From: Roseovarius faecimaris
GTDB lineage: Bacteria > Pseudomonadota > Alphaproteobacteria > Rhodobacterales > Rhodobacteraceae
Assembly (NCBI RefSeq): GCF_009762325.1
Contig: NZ_CP034348.1
Span: 1-64,000 of the forward strand
Direction of reading: 5' to 3'
DNA length: 64,000 nucleotides
In this document: one piece after another, positions 36,886 to 45,299 of the stretch
How positions within the stretch are numbered: position 1 is the first letter of the stretch
Layout: each line of letters begins with the position of its first letter
Notes under the pieces: generated by a model
Databases searched by the model: none
Told to the model about the DNA's origin: nothing
The model's input: only the letters and a program-made list of their open reading frames with translations
Program-made: the position numbers and the translations under genes

Positions 36886-37818
36886 TCACACGGGATCACG
36901 GATGAGGCTTTGACACATGCAATGCACCCCGCCACCGCCCTGGGTGATCATCGACAGGTCCGGGTCATAGATGGTGAACCCCAGCGCCTTCAGCTTGTCT
37001 TTCAGCGTATAGGATTTTTCAGGCAGCAGCACCCGGTCTTCACCCAGCGCCACCACGTTGCACCCCAGGGCGATCGTGTCCTGGAACGGCACCTCGACGA
37101 TCTCGATCTTCTTGGCGCGCAGCCAGTCGACGATCTCGGGATCGGTGCAGTCGGTGCAGACAGCGGCCAGCTTGGGGGCCAGCATGACGACCATCAGGTC
37201 GATATGCACATAGAACGGGTCGATATCGGCCAGTTTGACTTCCCAGCCCTCTGCCTCCATCCACCCGGCAATTTGCTTGGCACCCTGCTCCATCGAGCGG
37301 CCCTCTTCACCCTCCCAACCGATCAGAACACAGCCCGGCTCGATCACGTTGAAATCACCGCCTTCAAAAGTCCCGGCGGTGACGAAATCGTAAATCGGGA
37401 TGCCGAGCCGCTGATAGGTCTCCACCGCGCGGAAGTTTTCGCCGCGCCGCCAGTACTGCGCCATATGGGTAATGATCGCGCCATAGGGCGTCATGACCGA
37501 GCTGTCGCGGGCATAGACCTGATAGGGCAGATGCGGGTCGGGTGCGTGGGTGTGCACCTCGACGCCCGCGGACTGATAGGCGCTGACCATCTCGGCATGT
37601 TGCCGCTTGGCCGTTTCCTGGCTGAACGGCACCCCACGGCGGAGGGATTTCTTGGACACCGAGGAGGTTTGCAGCCACTGGTAATTCTCGATCGGCCCCA
37701 GCAGCACCGAGCGCAGCGTGCCATAATCGCTATTGGCGCCCCAACCATTGAGCATGGGCGTGCCGCCGCCGTCGCGGCGTGCGTGCAAGGTGAACTCATT
37801 TGCCGGTTGGTCTTTCAT
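36886..37818 (-). CDS. Dimethylargininase / arginine deiminase-family hydrolase
   Basis: A 310 aa enzyme of the guanidino-group-modifying superfamily. The catalytic residues are visible: E152 in GTFEGGDF, H205 in YVHIDLM and the nucleophile C300 in GGGGVHC. Length and end motif resemble dimethylarginine dimethylaminohydrolase or related amidinotransferase-fold hydrolases more than the 410-residue arginine deiminases. It would cleave arginine or a methylated arginine to citrulline plus an amine. Neighbours (BLUF gene upstream, pheT downstream) give no metabolic hint. I am confident in the superfamily and less so in the substrate. Confidence 0.85.
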   Translation of the reverse strand: MKDQPANEFTLHARRDGGGTPMLNGWGANSDYGTLRSVLLGPIENYQWLQTSSVSKKSLRRGVPFSQETAKRQHAEMVSAYQSAGVEVHTHAPDPHLPYQVYARDSSVMTPYGAIITHMAQYWRRGENFRAVETYQRLGIPIYDFVTAGTFEGGDFNVIEPGCVLIGWEGEEGRSMEQGAKQIAGWMEAEGWEVKLADIDPFYVHIDLMVVMLAPKLAAVCTDCTDPEIVDWLRAKKIEIVEVPFQDTIALGCNVVALGEDRVLLPEKSYTLKDKLKALGFTIYDPDLSMITQGGGGVHCMCQSLIRDPV

Positions 37819-37892
37819 TGGGCTGCCCCCTGATAACTGATGACCGGCGCAGGCTGATCCTGAAGGGGCCGCAAGTCAAGCCATTGCGCTGC

Positions 37893-38309
37893 TTATGCCC
37901 CGTCGGAGGGGAAAACCTTGAGATAGGAAAGGCGGGTGAAGAAATTCAGCACCTCATCCTCGGTGGCGCGCTCGACCGCCCCGTTGGCCACCTCCTCCAT
38001 GGTCCACATCCAGCTATAGGCCGGATCGTCGCGCATCGCCCAGGATGGAAACAGCCGCGTTTTGATCGACCGCTGCATGAGCTTGGTCACCTCCACATGG
38101 CGATCATCCCGGCGAATACGCTGATAGCAGGCGTTCACCTTGTCCTCGGGCCCTTCAAGAAGCTGCAGGAACAGATCCTGCCGGGCAATCAGGGCGCCGG
38201 TGATGTCGTCGCGCGCGTTGCAGCGGCGCGCATCGAGCAGAATATTGGAGAGAAGCGAAGCGTCAAACCCGAAGGGCGTGGAGGCATAGATGAGTTGGGT
38301 GAGGGGCAT
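37893..38309 (-). CDS. BLUF-domain blue-light photoreceptor
   Basis: A 138 aa single-domain protein that should bind FAD and sense blue light. The key photocycle residues line up with AppA: Y8 (LIYAS), N31 (NARDDITG), Q49 (FLQLLEG) and W90 (FPSWAM). The residual 45 C-terminal residues are likely capping helices. It has no output domain, so it must signal through a partner protein, as short BLUF proteins do. CAGGAG precedes the ATG. It lies between pheS and pheT on the same strand, 74 bp before the dimethylargininase-like gene; no partner regulator is adjacent. Confidence 0.93.
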   Translation of the reverse strand: MPLTQLIYASTPFGFDASLLSNILLDARRCNARDDITGALIARQDLFLQLLEGPEDKVNACYQRIRRDDRHVEVTKLMQRSIKTRLFPSWAMRDDPAYSWMWTMEEVANGAVERATEDEVLNFFTRLSYLKVFPSDGA

Positions 38310-38373
38310 GGGGGGCTCCTGAACTTTGTGCAGAGCCTAGAGAAAGGATTGTGATCTGTCGATTGGATGAATC

Positions 38374-38547
38374 TTAGCGTGTTTTTCGACTGCAAATGAG
38401 CGCGATAAAACAGCCAAAAGCGGCCAAAATCAAAGGCTGCCAGAATATCCCCGCCTCAAACACCAATGGCCCGCCAAGCAGGAATCCAAAGAGATAGAAA
38501 GCTCCAAAAGTGAGCACTCCGAGAATGGCAAGGATGATACCGATCAC
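38374..38547 (-). CDS. Small two-helix membrane protein
   Basis: A 57 aa frame with a GTG start and a TAA stop. It encodes two hydrophobic segments (about 2-24 and 36-51) joined by a short loop (GGPLVFEAG), ending in a basic tail CSRKTR, so it looks like a genuine small inner-membrane protein. It starts 23 bp after the pheS stop and is followed after 64 bp by the BLUF gene, on the same strand. The ribosome site is poor and the exact start is uncertain. I do not recognise a family. Confidence 0.55.
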   Translation of the reverse strand: MIGIILAILGVLTFGAFYLFGFLLGGPLVFEAGIFWQPLILAAFGCFIALICSRKTR

Positions 38548-38570
38548 CTTGCCAGCCCGCTTCAGTGTAT

Positions 38571-39644
38571 TCAGCGAGACAACCCGCCGTGCAGCGTCGG
38601 CACATCGAGCCCGGCAAACCCGTAATGCCTGAGCCAGCGCAGGTCAGAATCGAAGAACGCGCGCAGATCGGGGATGCCGTATTTCAGCATCGCGATCCGG
38701 TCGATGCCGACACCAAAGGCGAAGCCCTGCCACTCGGCGGGGTCGATATTGCCCGCTTCCAGTACCTTCGGGTGCACCATGCCCGACCCCAGGATCTCCA
38801 GCCAGTCGTCACCCTCGCCGATCTTCAGCGTCCCGCCTTCCCAGGAGCAGCGGATATCGACCTCGGCCGAGGGTTCGGTGAAGGGGAAGTGTGAGGCGCG
38901 GAAGCGCAGCTCGACATTGTCCACTTCGAAAAACGCCTTCACGAACTCCTCAAGGCACCATTTCAGGTTGGCCATGGAGATATCGCGGTCAATTGCCAGG
39001 CCCTCGACCTGATGGAACATGGGCGTATGGGTCTGGTCATAATCGGCACGATAAACACGGCCCGGTGCGATCACTCGGATCGGCGCGCCTTGGGCCTGCA
39101 TCGCGCGGATCTGCACCGGCGAGGTATGGGTGCGCAGCACATGCGGCGGACGGTTATCGCCCTCTTCACGGTGGGTATAGAACGTGTCCATCTCCGCCCG
39201 CGCCGGGTGGTGGCTGGGAATGTTCAATGCGTCGAAATTGTACCAGTCGCTTTCAATCTGCGGACCTTCTGCCACCGAGAATCCCATATCGGCGAAGATG
39301 GCGGTGACTTCCTCCGAAACCTGGCTGATCGGATGAATGGTGCCGGCGCGGCGCGGGCGGCCCGGCAGGGTCACATCCAGCCATTCGGTACGCAGGCGCT
39401 CATCAAGGGCCGCATCTTCCAAAGCGGCTTTCTTGGCGGCCAGCGCCGAGTTTATCTCATCTTTCAGCGCATTCAGCTTCGGCCCGGCCACCTGCCGCTC
39501 TTCGGGGCTCATCTTGCCCAGCTCACGCATTTGCAGGCTGACCTCGCCCTTCTTGCCCACGGCCTGTACGCGCAGCTCTTCGAGCGCGGCCTCATCGGCG
39601 GCGTCGGCAATCAGGCCTAGGTATTTGTCGCGCAGATCGTCCAT
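38571..39644 (-). CDS. pheS: Phenylalanyl-tRNA synthetase alpha subunit
   Basis: 357 aa, normal for alphaproteobacteria. The N-terminal coiled coil (about 1-90, containing EEAL-type heptads) binds tRNA, and the class II core shows [26 protein letters not shown] (motif 2 region) and [14 protein letters not shown] (motif 3). The start at 39644 is preceded by GAGGAT and begins [10 protein letters not shown]. In-frame codons extend much further upstream without a stop, including a phenylalanine-rich stretch, but they are not homologous to PheS as far as I can tell. Downstream come a small membrane protein and the BLUF gene instead of pheT. Confidence 0.96.
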   Translation of the reverse strand: MDDLRDKYLGLIADAADEAALEELRVQAVGKKGEVSLQMRELGKMSPEERQVAGPKLNALKDEINSALAAKKAALEDAALDERLRTEWLDVTLPGRPRRAGTIHPISQVSEEVTAIFADMGFSVAEGPQIESDWYNFDALNIPSHHPARAEMDTFYTHREEGDNRPPHVLRTHTSPVQIRAMQAQGAPIRVIAPGRVYRADYDQTHTPMFHQVEGLAIDRDISMANLKWCLEEFVKAFFEVDNVELRFRASHFPFTEPSAEVDIRCSWEGGTLKIGEGDDWLEILGSGMVHPKVLEAGNIDPAEWQGFAFGVGIDRIAMLKYGIPDLRAFFDSDLRWLRHYGFAGLDVPTLHGGLSR

Positions 39645-39873
39645 CGGATCATCCTCGGGCTTGGGCGGTGACATCGTCCGAGACGTGCTAGCGGGCTGCC
39701 CTTGCGAATGCAAGAGCGGCGCACGCTGGCGCGTCCTCAGATAGCGGGATTTGAGGAAAAAGCCGTTAAAAGCGGTAACAAAGCGCATTGTTTCGCCGCA
39801 GTTATGCCGCCGCGCGGTCGCCGGTCCCGGCGAGCCTCGGCATCGATTGAACCGTCTTGAAAAGGATCGACCG

Positions 39874-40155
39874 ATGTCTGTGAAGAAATCTGTGTTGGCG
39901 CTTCCAGCGCTCGCGATTGCCCTCAGCCTGGCAACCCCTGCCGATGCGCTTTTTGGGCAGGCCAAGCGCAAGGCACAGCCCGCGCCGCCGTCAAGCTATC
40001 AGGGGCAGTGGTACACCACGCCCGATGGGTGTTCTTACAGCCGTGCCAAGGCACCGGGCTATGCGACGATGTGGGTGCTGATCCAGAACCCGCACCATAT
40101 CGGGCAACCGCCCGCCGGTGCGCATTGTGCCACATTACTCAAGCAAAATGGATAA
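39874..40155 (+). CDS. Small exported protein of unknown function
   Basis: A 93 aa protein with a clean signal peptide (MSVKKS, hydrophobic to about 22, cleavage after ADA). The mature part has two cysteines (in PDGCSYS and GAHCATL) that could form a disulfide and a [16 protein letters not shown] motif seen in small Roseobacter secreted proteins of unknown role. AAAGGA precedes the ATG. It is divergent from pheS and converges on the desaturase gene with 6 bp between stops. Confidence 0.7.
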   Translation: MSVKKSVLALPALAIALSLATPADALFGQAKRKAQPAPPSSYQGQWYTTPDGCSYSRAKAPGYATMWVLIQNPHHIGQPPAGAHCATLLKQNG

Positions 40156-40161
40156 CGCGGT

Positions 40162-41049
40162 TCAGCGCAGACCAGATATGTAGTCATGCGTGAAGCGTCG
40201 ATAGCCGTCGGTCAATACGCAATGGTGGCCCTGCATGTGCTTGTGCAACTCGGGCAGCTTGTGAAACGGCACCTGAGGCAGGCTGTGGTGTTCGATGTGA
40301 TAGGGCATGTTCCAGGCCAGAAACCGCACGATCCGGTTGGTCAGGGTCGTGCGCGTGTTTTCCAGCATGTTGGCCACATAGGCGCAGCGCCCATGTTCGG
40401 CCAGAAGGTACAGCCTGAGAAAAGGCTGACCCAGAAGGCAGGGCAGCAACCAAATCCAGAACAGCAAGGGTGACGCCAAAAGGCTCAAGCCCGCCAGCGC
40501 GTAGAGCACCAGCATGATCTGCGCCTCCCGCCGCACTCGGGCCCATGCGCGCTCTGGCACATATTGGCCCGGTTCTTGGCCAAGCGCGTTCGCAAAGGTG
40601 ATCCGCGCCATCGCCCACCAGTAGGGCAAGCCGGAGACATGACGCAGATACGCGCCCCAGCTTTCAGGTTTGGCTCCAGAGGTGAGTTCGGGATCTTTCT
40701 CAGGGTCGTTGGTGTGGCGATGATGGGCGAGGTGAAAGTAGCGGAACCACTCGAAGGGAAGCATGATCACCAACCCGCAGAGCCGCCCCACCCATTCGTT
40801 GATCCAAAGGGATCGGAACGGGGTCTTGTGCGTTGTCTCATGTTCGAGCGTGAAGAGAAAGCAGAGTGTAATTCCCTGCGCCACCAGCACGAGCGGCCAG
40901 CCCGGCCAGCCCTGTGCGATCCATATCCCGAAGGCGAAAATCAGGCCCACATGGCCCGCCAGATGCCAAAGGCCCGGGGCATCCCGGGTCTCGTTCAACG
41001 CCGCGAGCGTGTCGTGGGGCAATGTGGCGATGAAGGCCTTGTGATCCAA
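40162..41049 (-). CDS. Membrane fatty acid desaturase
   Basis: A 295 aa integral membrane enzyme with four to six hydrophobic segments. The three histidine boxes that bind the di-iron centre are HETTH (70-74), HLAHHRH (106-112) and HIEHH (251-255). It introduces a double bond or hydroxyl group into a lipid acyl chain using oxygen; the position is unknown. The only in-frame start giving a full N-terminus is a TTG at 41049 with a weak ribosome site. It lies on the minus strand between a 47-aa protein gene and, beyond the convergent exported-protein gene, pheS. Confidence 0.88.
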   Translation of the reverse strand: MDHKAFIATLPHDTLAALNETRDAPGLWHLAGHVGLIFAFGIWIAQGWPGWPLVLVAQGITLCFLFTLEHETTHKTPFRSLWINEWVGRLCGLVIMLPFEWFRYFHLAHHRHTNDPEKDPELTSGAKPESWGAYLRHVSGLPYWWAMARITFANALGQEPGQYVPERAWARVRREAQIMLVLYALAGLSLLASPLLFWIWLLPCLLGQPFLRLYLLAEHGRCAYVANMLENTRTTLTNRIVRFLAWNMPYHIEHHSLPQVPFHKLPELHKHMQGHHCVLTDGYRRFTHDYISGLR

Positions 41050-41140
41050 TCCGGTTCTCGCTCGTGTCCCGGGCGAGGCGTTCGCCCGGGAGCAGCGTGG
41101 GTCAGATTGTCAGGGCGGTCAAGGTTGCGCCTGCGCTGGT

Positions 41141-41284
41141 TCAGCTCCAGTTGGCCGCCGGTTTGGCGCTTGAGACAAAGAGCTCGAATTTCTTGGCCTC
41201 GCGGTCATGCGCCGCGAGCAAACGCAGGGCTTTCTCGCTCAGTGTCGGCTGTTTGGGGTCGGTCTGTTTTATCTGGGTACTCAT
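41141..41284 (-). CDS. Small hydrophilic protein, 47 aa
   Basis: A 47-codon frame with an ATG at 41284 preceded by AAGGA eight bases upstream and ending in TGA. It is soluble and charged, with a helical middle LSEKALRLLAAHDREAKKF and an aromatic end AANWS. The good ribosome site and helix-like composition support a real gene. It follows the rplT terminator by 146 bp and is 91 bp upstream of the desaturase start, on the same strand. No family recognised. Confidence 0.55.
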   Translation of the reverse strand: MSTQIKQTDPKQPTLSEKALRLLAAHDREAKKFELFVSSAKPAANWS

Positions 41285-41430
41285 GTCAATCGTCCTTGCG
41301 TTTCACGCGTTAGCGGCATTCTGCCCGGATGATCCATCGCAAGACGCTGTGCAGAAAGTGTGGCATTCCGGTGGTTTGTCTGGGGAGAACTCGCCGCGAA
41401 GGCGCTGCGAAGGCAGGGTGACCCACCATG

Positions 41431-41459
41431 AAAAACGCCGCCAGGTTTCCCCAGCGGCG
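41431..41459 (-). terminator. Rho-independent terminator of rplT
   Basis: On the minus strand CGCCGC (41459-41454) and GCGGCG (41441-41436) form a stem around a 12-nt loop, followed by TTTTT. A second hairpin CGCCCG/CGGGCG lies at 41473-41487 between this and the rplT stop. Confidence 0.8.
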
Positions 41460-41501
41460 CAACATTGTCCCTCGCCCGTGACGGGCGCATTATGGGCTGG
41501 C

Positions 41502-41867
41502 TTACTTGGCCAGCGCTGTCTTTGCCTGATCCACGATGGCGCCGAATGCGGCCGGTTCATGCACGGCCAGATCGGCCAGCACCTTGCGGTCCACTTCGAT
41601 ACCCGCCAGGCTCAGCCCGTTGATAAAGCGCGAATAGGTCAGCGCTTCGTCATGGCTGCGCACAGCGGCGTTGATCCGCTGGATCCACAGCGCACGGAAG
41701 TTGCGCTTGCGGTTCTTGCGGTCGCGGGTGGCGTATTGGTTGGCTTTGTCGACGGCCTGAGTGGCAACCTTGAAGGTGCTCTTGCGGCGGCCATAATAGC
41801 CTTTGGCGGCTTTGACGACTTTACGGTGACGGGCGTGGGTTACGGTCCCACCTTTAACGCGTGACAT
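41502..41867 (-). CDS. rplT: 50S ribosomal protein L20
   Basis: 121 aa, standard length. The basic N-terminus [19 protein letters not shown] and the [13 protein letters not shown] motif identify L20, an early 50S assembly protein that can also repress its own operon. It follows rpmI by 14 bp, the universal order. infC is not in this window. Confidence 0.98.
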   Translation of the reverse strand: MSRVKGGTVTHARHRKVVKAAKGYYGRRKSTFKVATQAVDKANQYATRDRKNRKRNFRALWIQRINAAVRSHDEALTYSRFINGLSLAGIEVDRKVLADLAVHEPAAFGAIVDQAKTALAK

Positions 41868-41881
41868 CTCTCAAATCCTCC

Positions 41882-42082
41882 TTAGCGGGCGTAGGGCATC
41901 ATCGGCTTGATGATACCTTCGTCGGCTTTGCTGAGCGTGGTGGTGCCACGCGCGTTACGGATGAATTTGTTGGTGCGCTTGATCATGCCATGGCGCTTGC
42001 CGGCCTGAGCGGCCACCACGCGGCCCTTGGCCGTCACCTTGAACCGCTTCTTGCAGCTCGATTTGGTCTTCATTTTGGGCAT
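41882..42082 (-). CDS. rpmI: 50S ribosomal protein L35
   Basis: 66 aa. [20 protein letters not shown] and the HGMIKRT motif are those of L35. The start at 42082 is preceded by AGAGGAGCC on the minus strand; a reading from 42127 adds 15 unrelated residues. It is the first gene of the rpmI-rplT unit. Confidence 0.98.
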   Translation of the reverse strand: MPKMKTKSSCKKRFKVTAKGRVVAAQAGKRHGMIKRTNKFIRNARGTTTLSKADEGIIKPMMPYAR

Positions 42083-42159
42083 TTCCGGCTCCTCTTGACT
42101 TCGGACGGTATACGCGCGACTCGGCATGCCACTCTGGCCGGTCCCGCGGTGAAGGCTGG

Positions 42160-42188
42160 CATATACGCCGGACCGTCCCGTTAGGCAA
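42160..42188 (-). promoter_or_regulatory. Candidate promoter of rpmI-rplT
   Basis: On the minus strand a -35 box TTGCCT (42188-42183) and a -10 box TATATG (42165-42160) are separated by 17 bp. The RNA would carry about 70 nt of leader before rpmI, room for L20 control. Found by eye. Confidence 0.5.
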
Positions 42189-42210
42189 GAGGGGAATCGC
42201 CTGTCGCGGC

Positions 42211-42951
42211 TCAGACGCCCGCGCGATTGGCGGCCTCTTGCAGCATCGGCGCAAGGCGCGCGGCCCAGGCCGCTTGCTGCTCAGGCGAGCGGATCAGATC
42301 GTTGCGCAGCTCGATCAGGATGTTGGGGCGCTCATAGGCGATGGCGTGGCGGGCGATCGCATCGCCGGGCAGGTGGCCGCCATAGGGCTCGTTCTCACCC
42401 ACGCAGAGATCGGGCTCGGCATGCAACAGATCTGCCAATGGCCGTGCCAGCCGCGTATCGGCGGCATAAAGCAGGCCCACATGCCAGGGGCGCGGGGCGT
42501 ACCCCTTGAGCTGTGGAGTGAAGCTGTGCACGGCCACGATCACCGTATCGGCGCGTTTTGCAGCAAGTTCGGCCAACGCCGTGTGATAGGGGCGGTAGCA
42601 TTTGTTCAGCCGATTTTGCACCTCGGCCTCATCGGCATACCGGTTACCGGGGATGATCGTGCCATCGTAAAGCTTCATCAGCAGGGTCGGGTCATCCTCG
42701 CCCCGGTTCGGGTCGATCACCAGCCGCGAGAAATTCGATAGAATCGCAGGCCCGTTCAGAAGCCGCGCCAGTTCCCGGCTCAGCCCATCGGCCCCCACAT
42801 CATAGGCGATATGGCGGCCCATTTCCTCTTCGGGCAAGCCAAGCGTGCCGCCATTCACGAAAGGCGGGACAGTGTTGGCCGCGTGATCGCAGGTGACCAG
42901 CCAGCGCTCGGGGCGGTCCGCGCCGACGATTTCGAAGGGGTGATATGTCAT
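42211..42951 (-). CDS. N-formylglutamate amidohydrolase family protein
   Basis: A 246 aa zinc hydrolase of the HutG2/N-formylglutamate deformylase family. Landmarks are CDHAANTVP near residue 20, [17 protein letters not shown] near 75 and VHSFTP near 140. It would release formate from N-formylglutamate or a related N-formyl/acyl amino acid; no histidine-utilisation genes are adjacent. I chose the ATG at 42951 with AAAGGA upstream; the ATG at 42975 lacks proper spacing. It is divergent from pyk, an arrangement I recall from other Rhodobacterales. Confidence 0.88.
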   Translation of the reverse strand: MTYHPFEIVGADRPERWLVTCDHAANTVPPFVNGGTLGLPEEEMGRHIAYDVGADGLSRELARLLNGPAILSNFSRLVIDPNRGEDDPTLLMKLYDGTIIPGNRYADEAEVQNRLNKCYRPYHTALAELAAKRADTVIVAVHSFTPQLKGYAPRPWHVGLLYAADTRLARPLADLLHAEPDLCVGENEPYGGHLPGDAIARHAIAYERPNILIELRNDLIRSPEQQAAWAARLAPMLQEAANRAGV

Positions 42952-43030
42952 CGAAGTGTTACGTCCTTTGGCCATGCCTTTAGGACAGTTGCCAGCGAAT
43001 GTGAATTGGGCAATAAGGCCGCAAGACCGT

Positions 43031-43044
43031 TGTTAGCGATAACG
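43031..43044. promoter_or_regulatory. LacI-type operator in front of pyk
   Basis: TGTTAGCGATAACG is an almost perfect palindrome with a central CG, typical of LacI-family operators. It closely resembles the site I recall for CceR, a LacI-type regulator of central carbon metabolism in Rhodobacter. It lies in the 213-bp divergent gap, 121 bp upstream of the pyk start. Confidence 0.55.
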
Positions 43045-43164
43045 TCATTTGCGGTGTAGCCCGCGCGTTTCGCGTCACACCGATTGACAGGTTTCGGTCG
43101 TATGGCCAGCCTGTTCACAGGATCAATCAGCAGCCCGGTCGCTGGGCGCAGAAGGACATGCCGT

Positions 43165-44610
43165 ATGAGACGCTTCCGCAATGTGAAAATCGTGGCCACC
43201 CTGGGCCCGGCCTCCGAGGATTACGACACGATCCGCGCGCTGCACGAGGCGGGGGCGGATGTGTTCCGGCTCAACATGAGCCACGGGGACCATGACAGCA
43301 TCCGCGAGAAGCACCGCATCATCCGTCAGATCGAGCATGATCTGGACAGTCCCATCGGTATTCTTGCGGATCTGCAGGGGCCGAAGCTGCGCGTCGGTGA
43401 GTTTGCCAATGGCGAGGAAGAGCTGGTCGAAGGGGCGGCCTTCCGGCTTGATCTTGACCCGGCCCCTGGCACGGAGATGCGCGTCTGCCTGCCGCATCCG
43501 GAGATTTTCGAAGCACTGGAGCCGGGTGCGCGCCTGCTGGTGAATGACGGCAAGATCCGTCTGACAGTCACCGAATGCGGCAAGGATTATGCCGAGACAG
43601 AGGTGATCACCGGCGGCACGATCTCGAATCGCAAAGGCGTGAATGTGCCCGATGTGGTGCTGCCGCTGGCAGCACTCAGCGAGAAAGACCGCGCCGATCT
43701 GGAATTTGCCTGCCAGCTTGGTGTCGATTGGCTGGCGCTCAGCTTCGTGCAGCGTGCGGCGGATGTGGAGGAGGCGCGCAAGCTCTGCGATGGTCGTGCG
43801 GCGATCCTCAGCAAGATCGAGAAACCCTCGGCGGTCGAGTGGTTCGACAATATCCTTGCCGCCTCGGACGGGATCATGGTGGCGCGCGGCGATCTGGGTG
43901 TGGAACTGCCCGTGCAGAACGTGCCACCGATTCAAAAGCGGCTGGTGCGCAAATGCCGGGCTGCGGCAAAGCCCGTGATCGTGGCCACGCAGATGCTGGA
44001 AAGCATGGTCGAAAGCCCGATGCCCACCCGCGCCGAAGTGTCGGACGTGGCGGCGGCCATTTATGAAGGGGCCGATGCGATCATGCTTTCGGCCGAATCG
44101 GCAGCGGGCGACTATCCGGTCGAGGCAGTGCACACGATGGACAATGTCGCCCGCGAGGTGGAAAGCGACCCCACCTATACCGAAATCATCGAAGCCTCGC
44201 GCCGTATCGAACGCCGCTCGGTCGCCGATGGGATCGTGGCGGCGGCGCGCGAGATTGCCGAGGCGACGGATATCAAGGCGATCTGCTGTTTCACGCAGAG
44301 CGGGACAACGGCGCTGCTGACCGCGCGGGAACGTCCGCGCGTGCCGATCATGGCGCTCAGCAACCTGCGCGGCACGGCGCGGCGGCTGGCCCTGAGCTGG
44401 GGGGTGAACTGCGTGCTGTGCGGGGAGTTGGAACGCTTCAAAAGCGCGGTGATCTCCGCCGCCCGAGCAGCGCGCGAGCAGGGCTATGCCGAGGCGCTCG
44501 ATCAGATCGTGATCACCGCAGGCGTGCCCTTCAACGTGCCGGGCACAACGAATATCCTTCGCATCGCGCCCTGTCAGGAAAGTTTGCTTTATTCCACTGA
44601 TCCGGGCTAA
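43165..44610 (+). CDS. pyk: Pyruvate kinase
   Basis: Last step of glycolysis: phosphoenolpyruvate plus ADP to pyruvate plus ATP. The protein is 481 aa, a typical length. Visible motifs are KIVATLGPAS at the N-terminus, FRLNMSHGD, LADLQGPKLRVG, ILSKIEKPSA with the catalytic lysine, MVARGDLGVELP and the C-terminal allosteric domain. The ATG at 43165 has GAAGGAC seven bases upstream; a reading from 43084 is unsupported. It starts a same-strand group with four downstream genes spaced 39 bp or less to about 60 bp, and a LacI-type operator lies upstream. Confidence 0.97.
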   Translation: MRRFRNVKIVATLGPASEDYDTIRALHEAGADVFRLNMSHGDHDSIREKHRIIRQIEHDLDSPIGILADLQGPKLRVGEFANGEEELVEGAAFRLDLDPAPGTEMRVCLPHPEIFEALEPGARLLVNDGKIRLTVTECGKDYAETEVITGGTISNRKGVNVPDVVLPLAALSEKDRADLEFACQLGVDWLALSFVQRAADVEEARKLCDGRAAILSKIEKPSAVEWFDNILAASDGIMVARGDLGVELPVQNVPPIQKRLVRKCRAAAKPVIVATQMLESMVESPMPTRAEVSDVAAAIYEGADAIMLSAESAAGDYPVEAVHTMDNVAREVESDPTYTEIIEASRRIERRSVADGIVAAAREIAEATDIKAICCFTQSGTTALLTARERPRVPIMALSNLRGTARRLALSWGVNCVLCGELERFKSAVISAARAAREQGYAEALDQIVITAGVPFNVPGTTNILRIAPCQESLLYSTDPG

Positions 44611-44649
44611 GCTTCACGCGATTTGTTTCGATTTAATTTGGAGGGGCAC

Positions 44650-44874
44650 ATGGACCCCGATCTGGTCCTCGTCATAGGTGTAATTCTGGGCGTTTTTTCG
44701 GTCCCTTCAATCCTGTCTGCGATCTCCGAAGGCCGGGCGCCCCGCGTTGCCGCTTTCACCATCATCTCTTCCGGTGCCCTTATCCTCTGGGCGATTTCGC
44801 TCAAACCCGGAGGCTATACGCTTGAAGATGTCCCCGGAGCATTTGTCCGCGTGGTGGCGCAGTTCCTCGGCTGA
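44650..44874 (+). CDS. Small membrane protein, 74 aa
   Basis: Two hydrophobic segments (about 4-22 and 31-50) separated by a short basic loop (SEGRAPRVAA) and a C-terminal amphipathic tail. The ATG at 44650 is preceded by GGAGGGG, so translation is credible. It sits 39 bp after pyk on the same strand and appears to be part of that group. I recall similar small proteins next to pyk in Rhodobacterales, but no function is known to me. Confidence 0.75.
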   Translation: MDPDLVLVIGVILGVFSVPSILSAISEGRAPRVAAFTIISSGALILWAISLKPGGYTLEDVPGAFVRVVAQFLG

Positions 44875-44936
44875 TGGATTGCGCTTGTCTCTGATCCCGT
44901 TTGCAGCGCACCATGCCGCGAAACGGAGGAGCAGAC

Positions 44937-45278
44937 TTGCCACATATCGTTATCGAACATTCCGCCGGGCTTGAGAGCAGCCACGACCTGCAAGCCCTGT
45001 GTGACACGCTTTGGGAGCGTTTCGCCCATCACCCGCATGTCAACGGCCCCGACACCGTGCGTCTGCGCACCATTGCCGCGACGGCCTCGCGCATCGGGGT
45101 GGACCCGCAGAGTTTTGCGCATGCGACGCTGCTGCTTCTGCCGGGGCGGTCAGATGCGGTGCGCCAGGAAATGGCCGAGATCATCCTTGCCTGCCTTGAG
45201 GAGGCGCTGTCGGATGTGGGCAGCCTGACGGTGCGATTGACGGACTTGCATCAGCCCTATCTCAAACGCATGTTGTGA
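44937..45278 (+). CDS. 5-carboxymethyl-2-hydroxymuconate isomerase-like tautomerase
   Basis: A 113 aa protein of the tautomerase superfamily, CHMI subgroup. Its start is a TTG at 44937 with GGAGGA six bases upstream; this places proline directly after the initiator Met (LPHIVIEHSAG), and Pro-1 is the catalytic base of the family. The rest (SHDLQALCDTLWERF, IGVDPQSFAHATLLLLPGR) matches CHMI proteins. In homoprotocatechuate degradation CHMI isomerises the ring-cleavage product, but none of the other pathway genes is present, so the substrate here is open. Confidence 0.85.
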   Translation: MPHIVIEHSAGLESSHDLQALCDTLWERFAHHPHVNGPDTVRLRTIAATASRIGVDPQSFAHATLLLLPGRSDAVRQEMAEIILACLEEALSDVGSLTVRLTDLHQPYLKRML

Positions 45279-45299
45279 CCGATATCGAGGAGGATGATG

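Noticed and set aside
42103-42178. GGACGGT/ACCGTCC long-range stem as an L20-binding leader before rpmI
   Set aside because: One arm lies between the -35 and -10 boxes of the best candidate promoter, so it would not be in the RNA.
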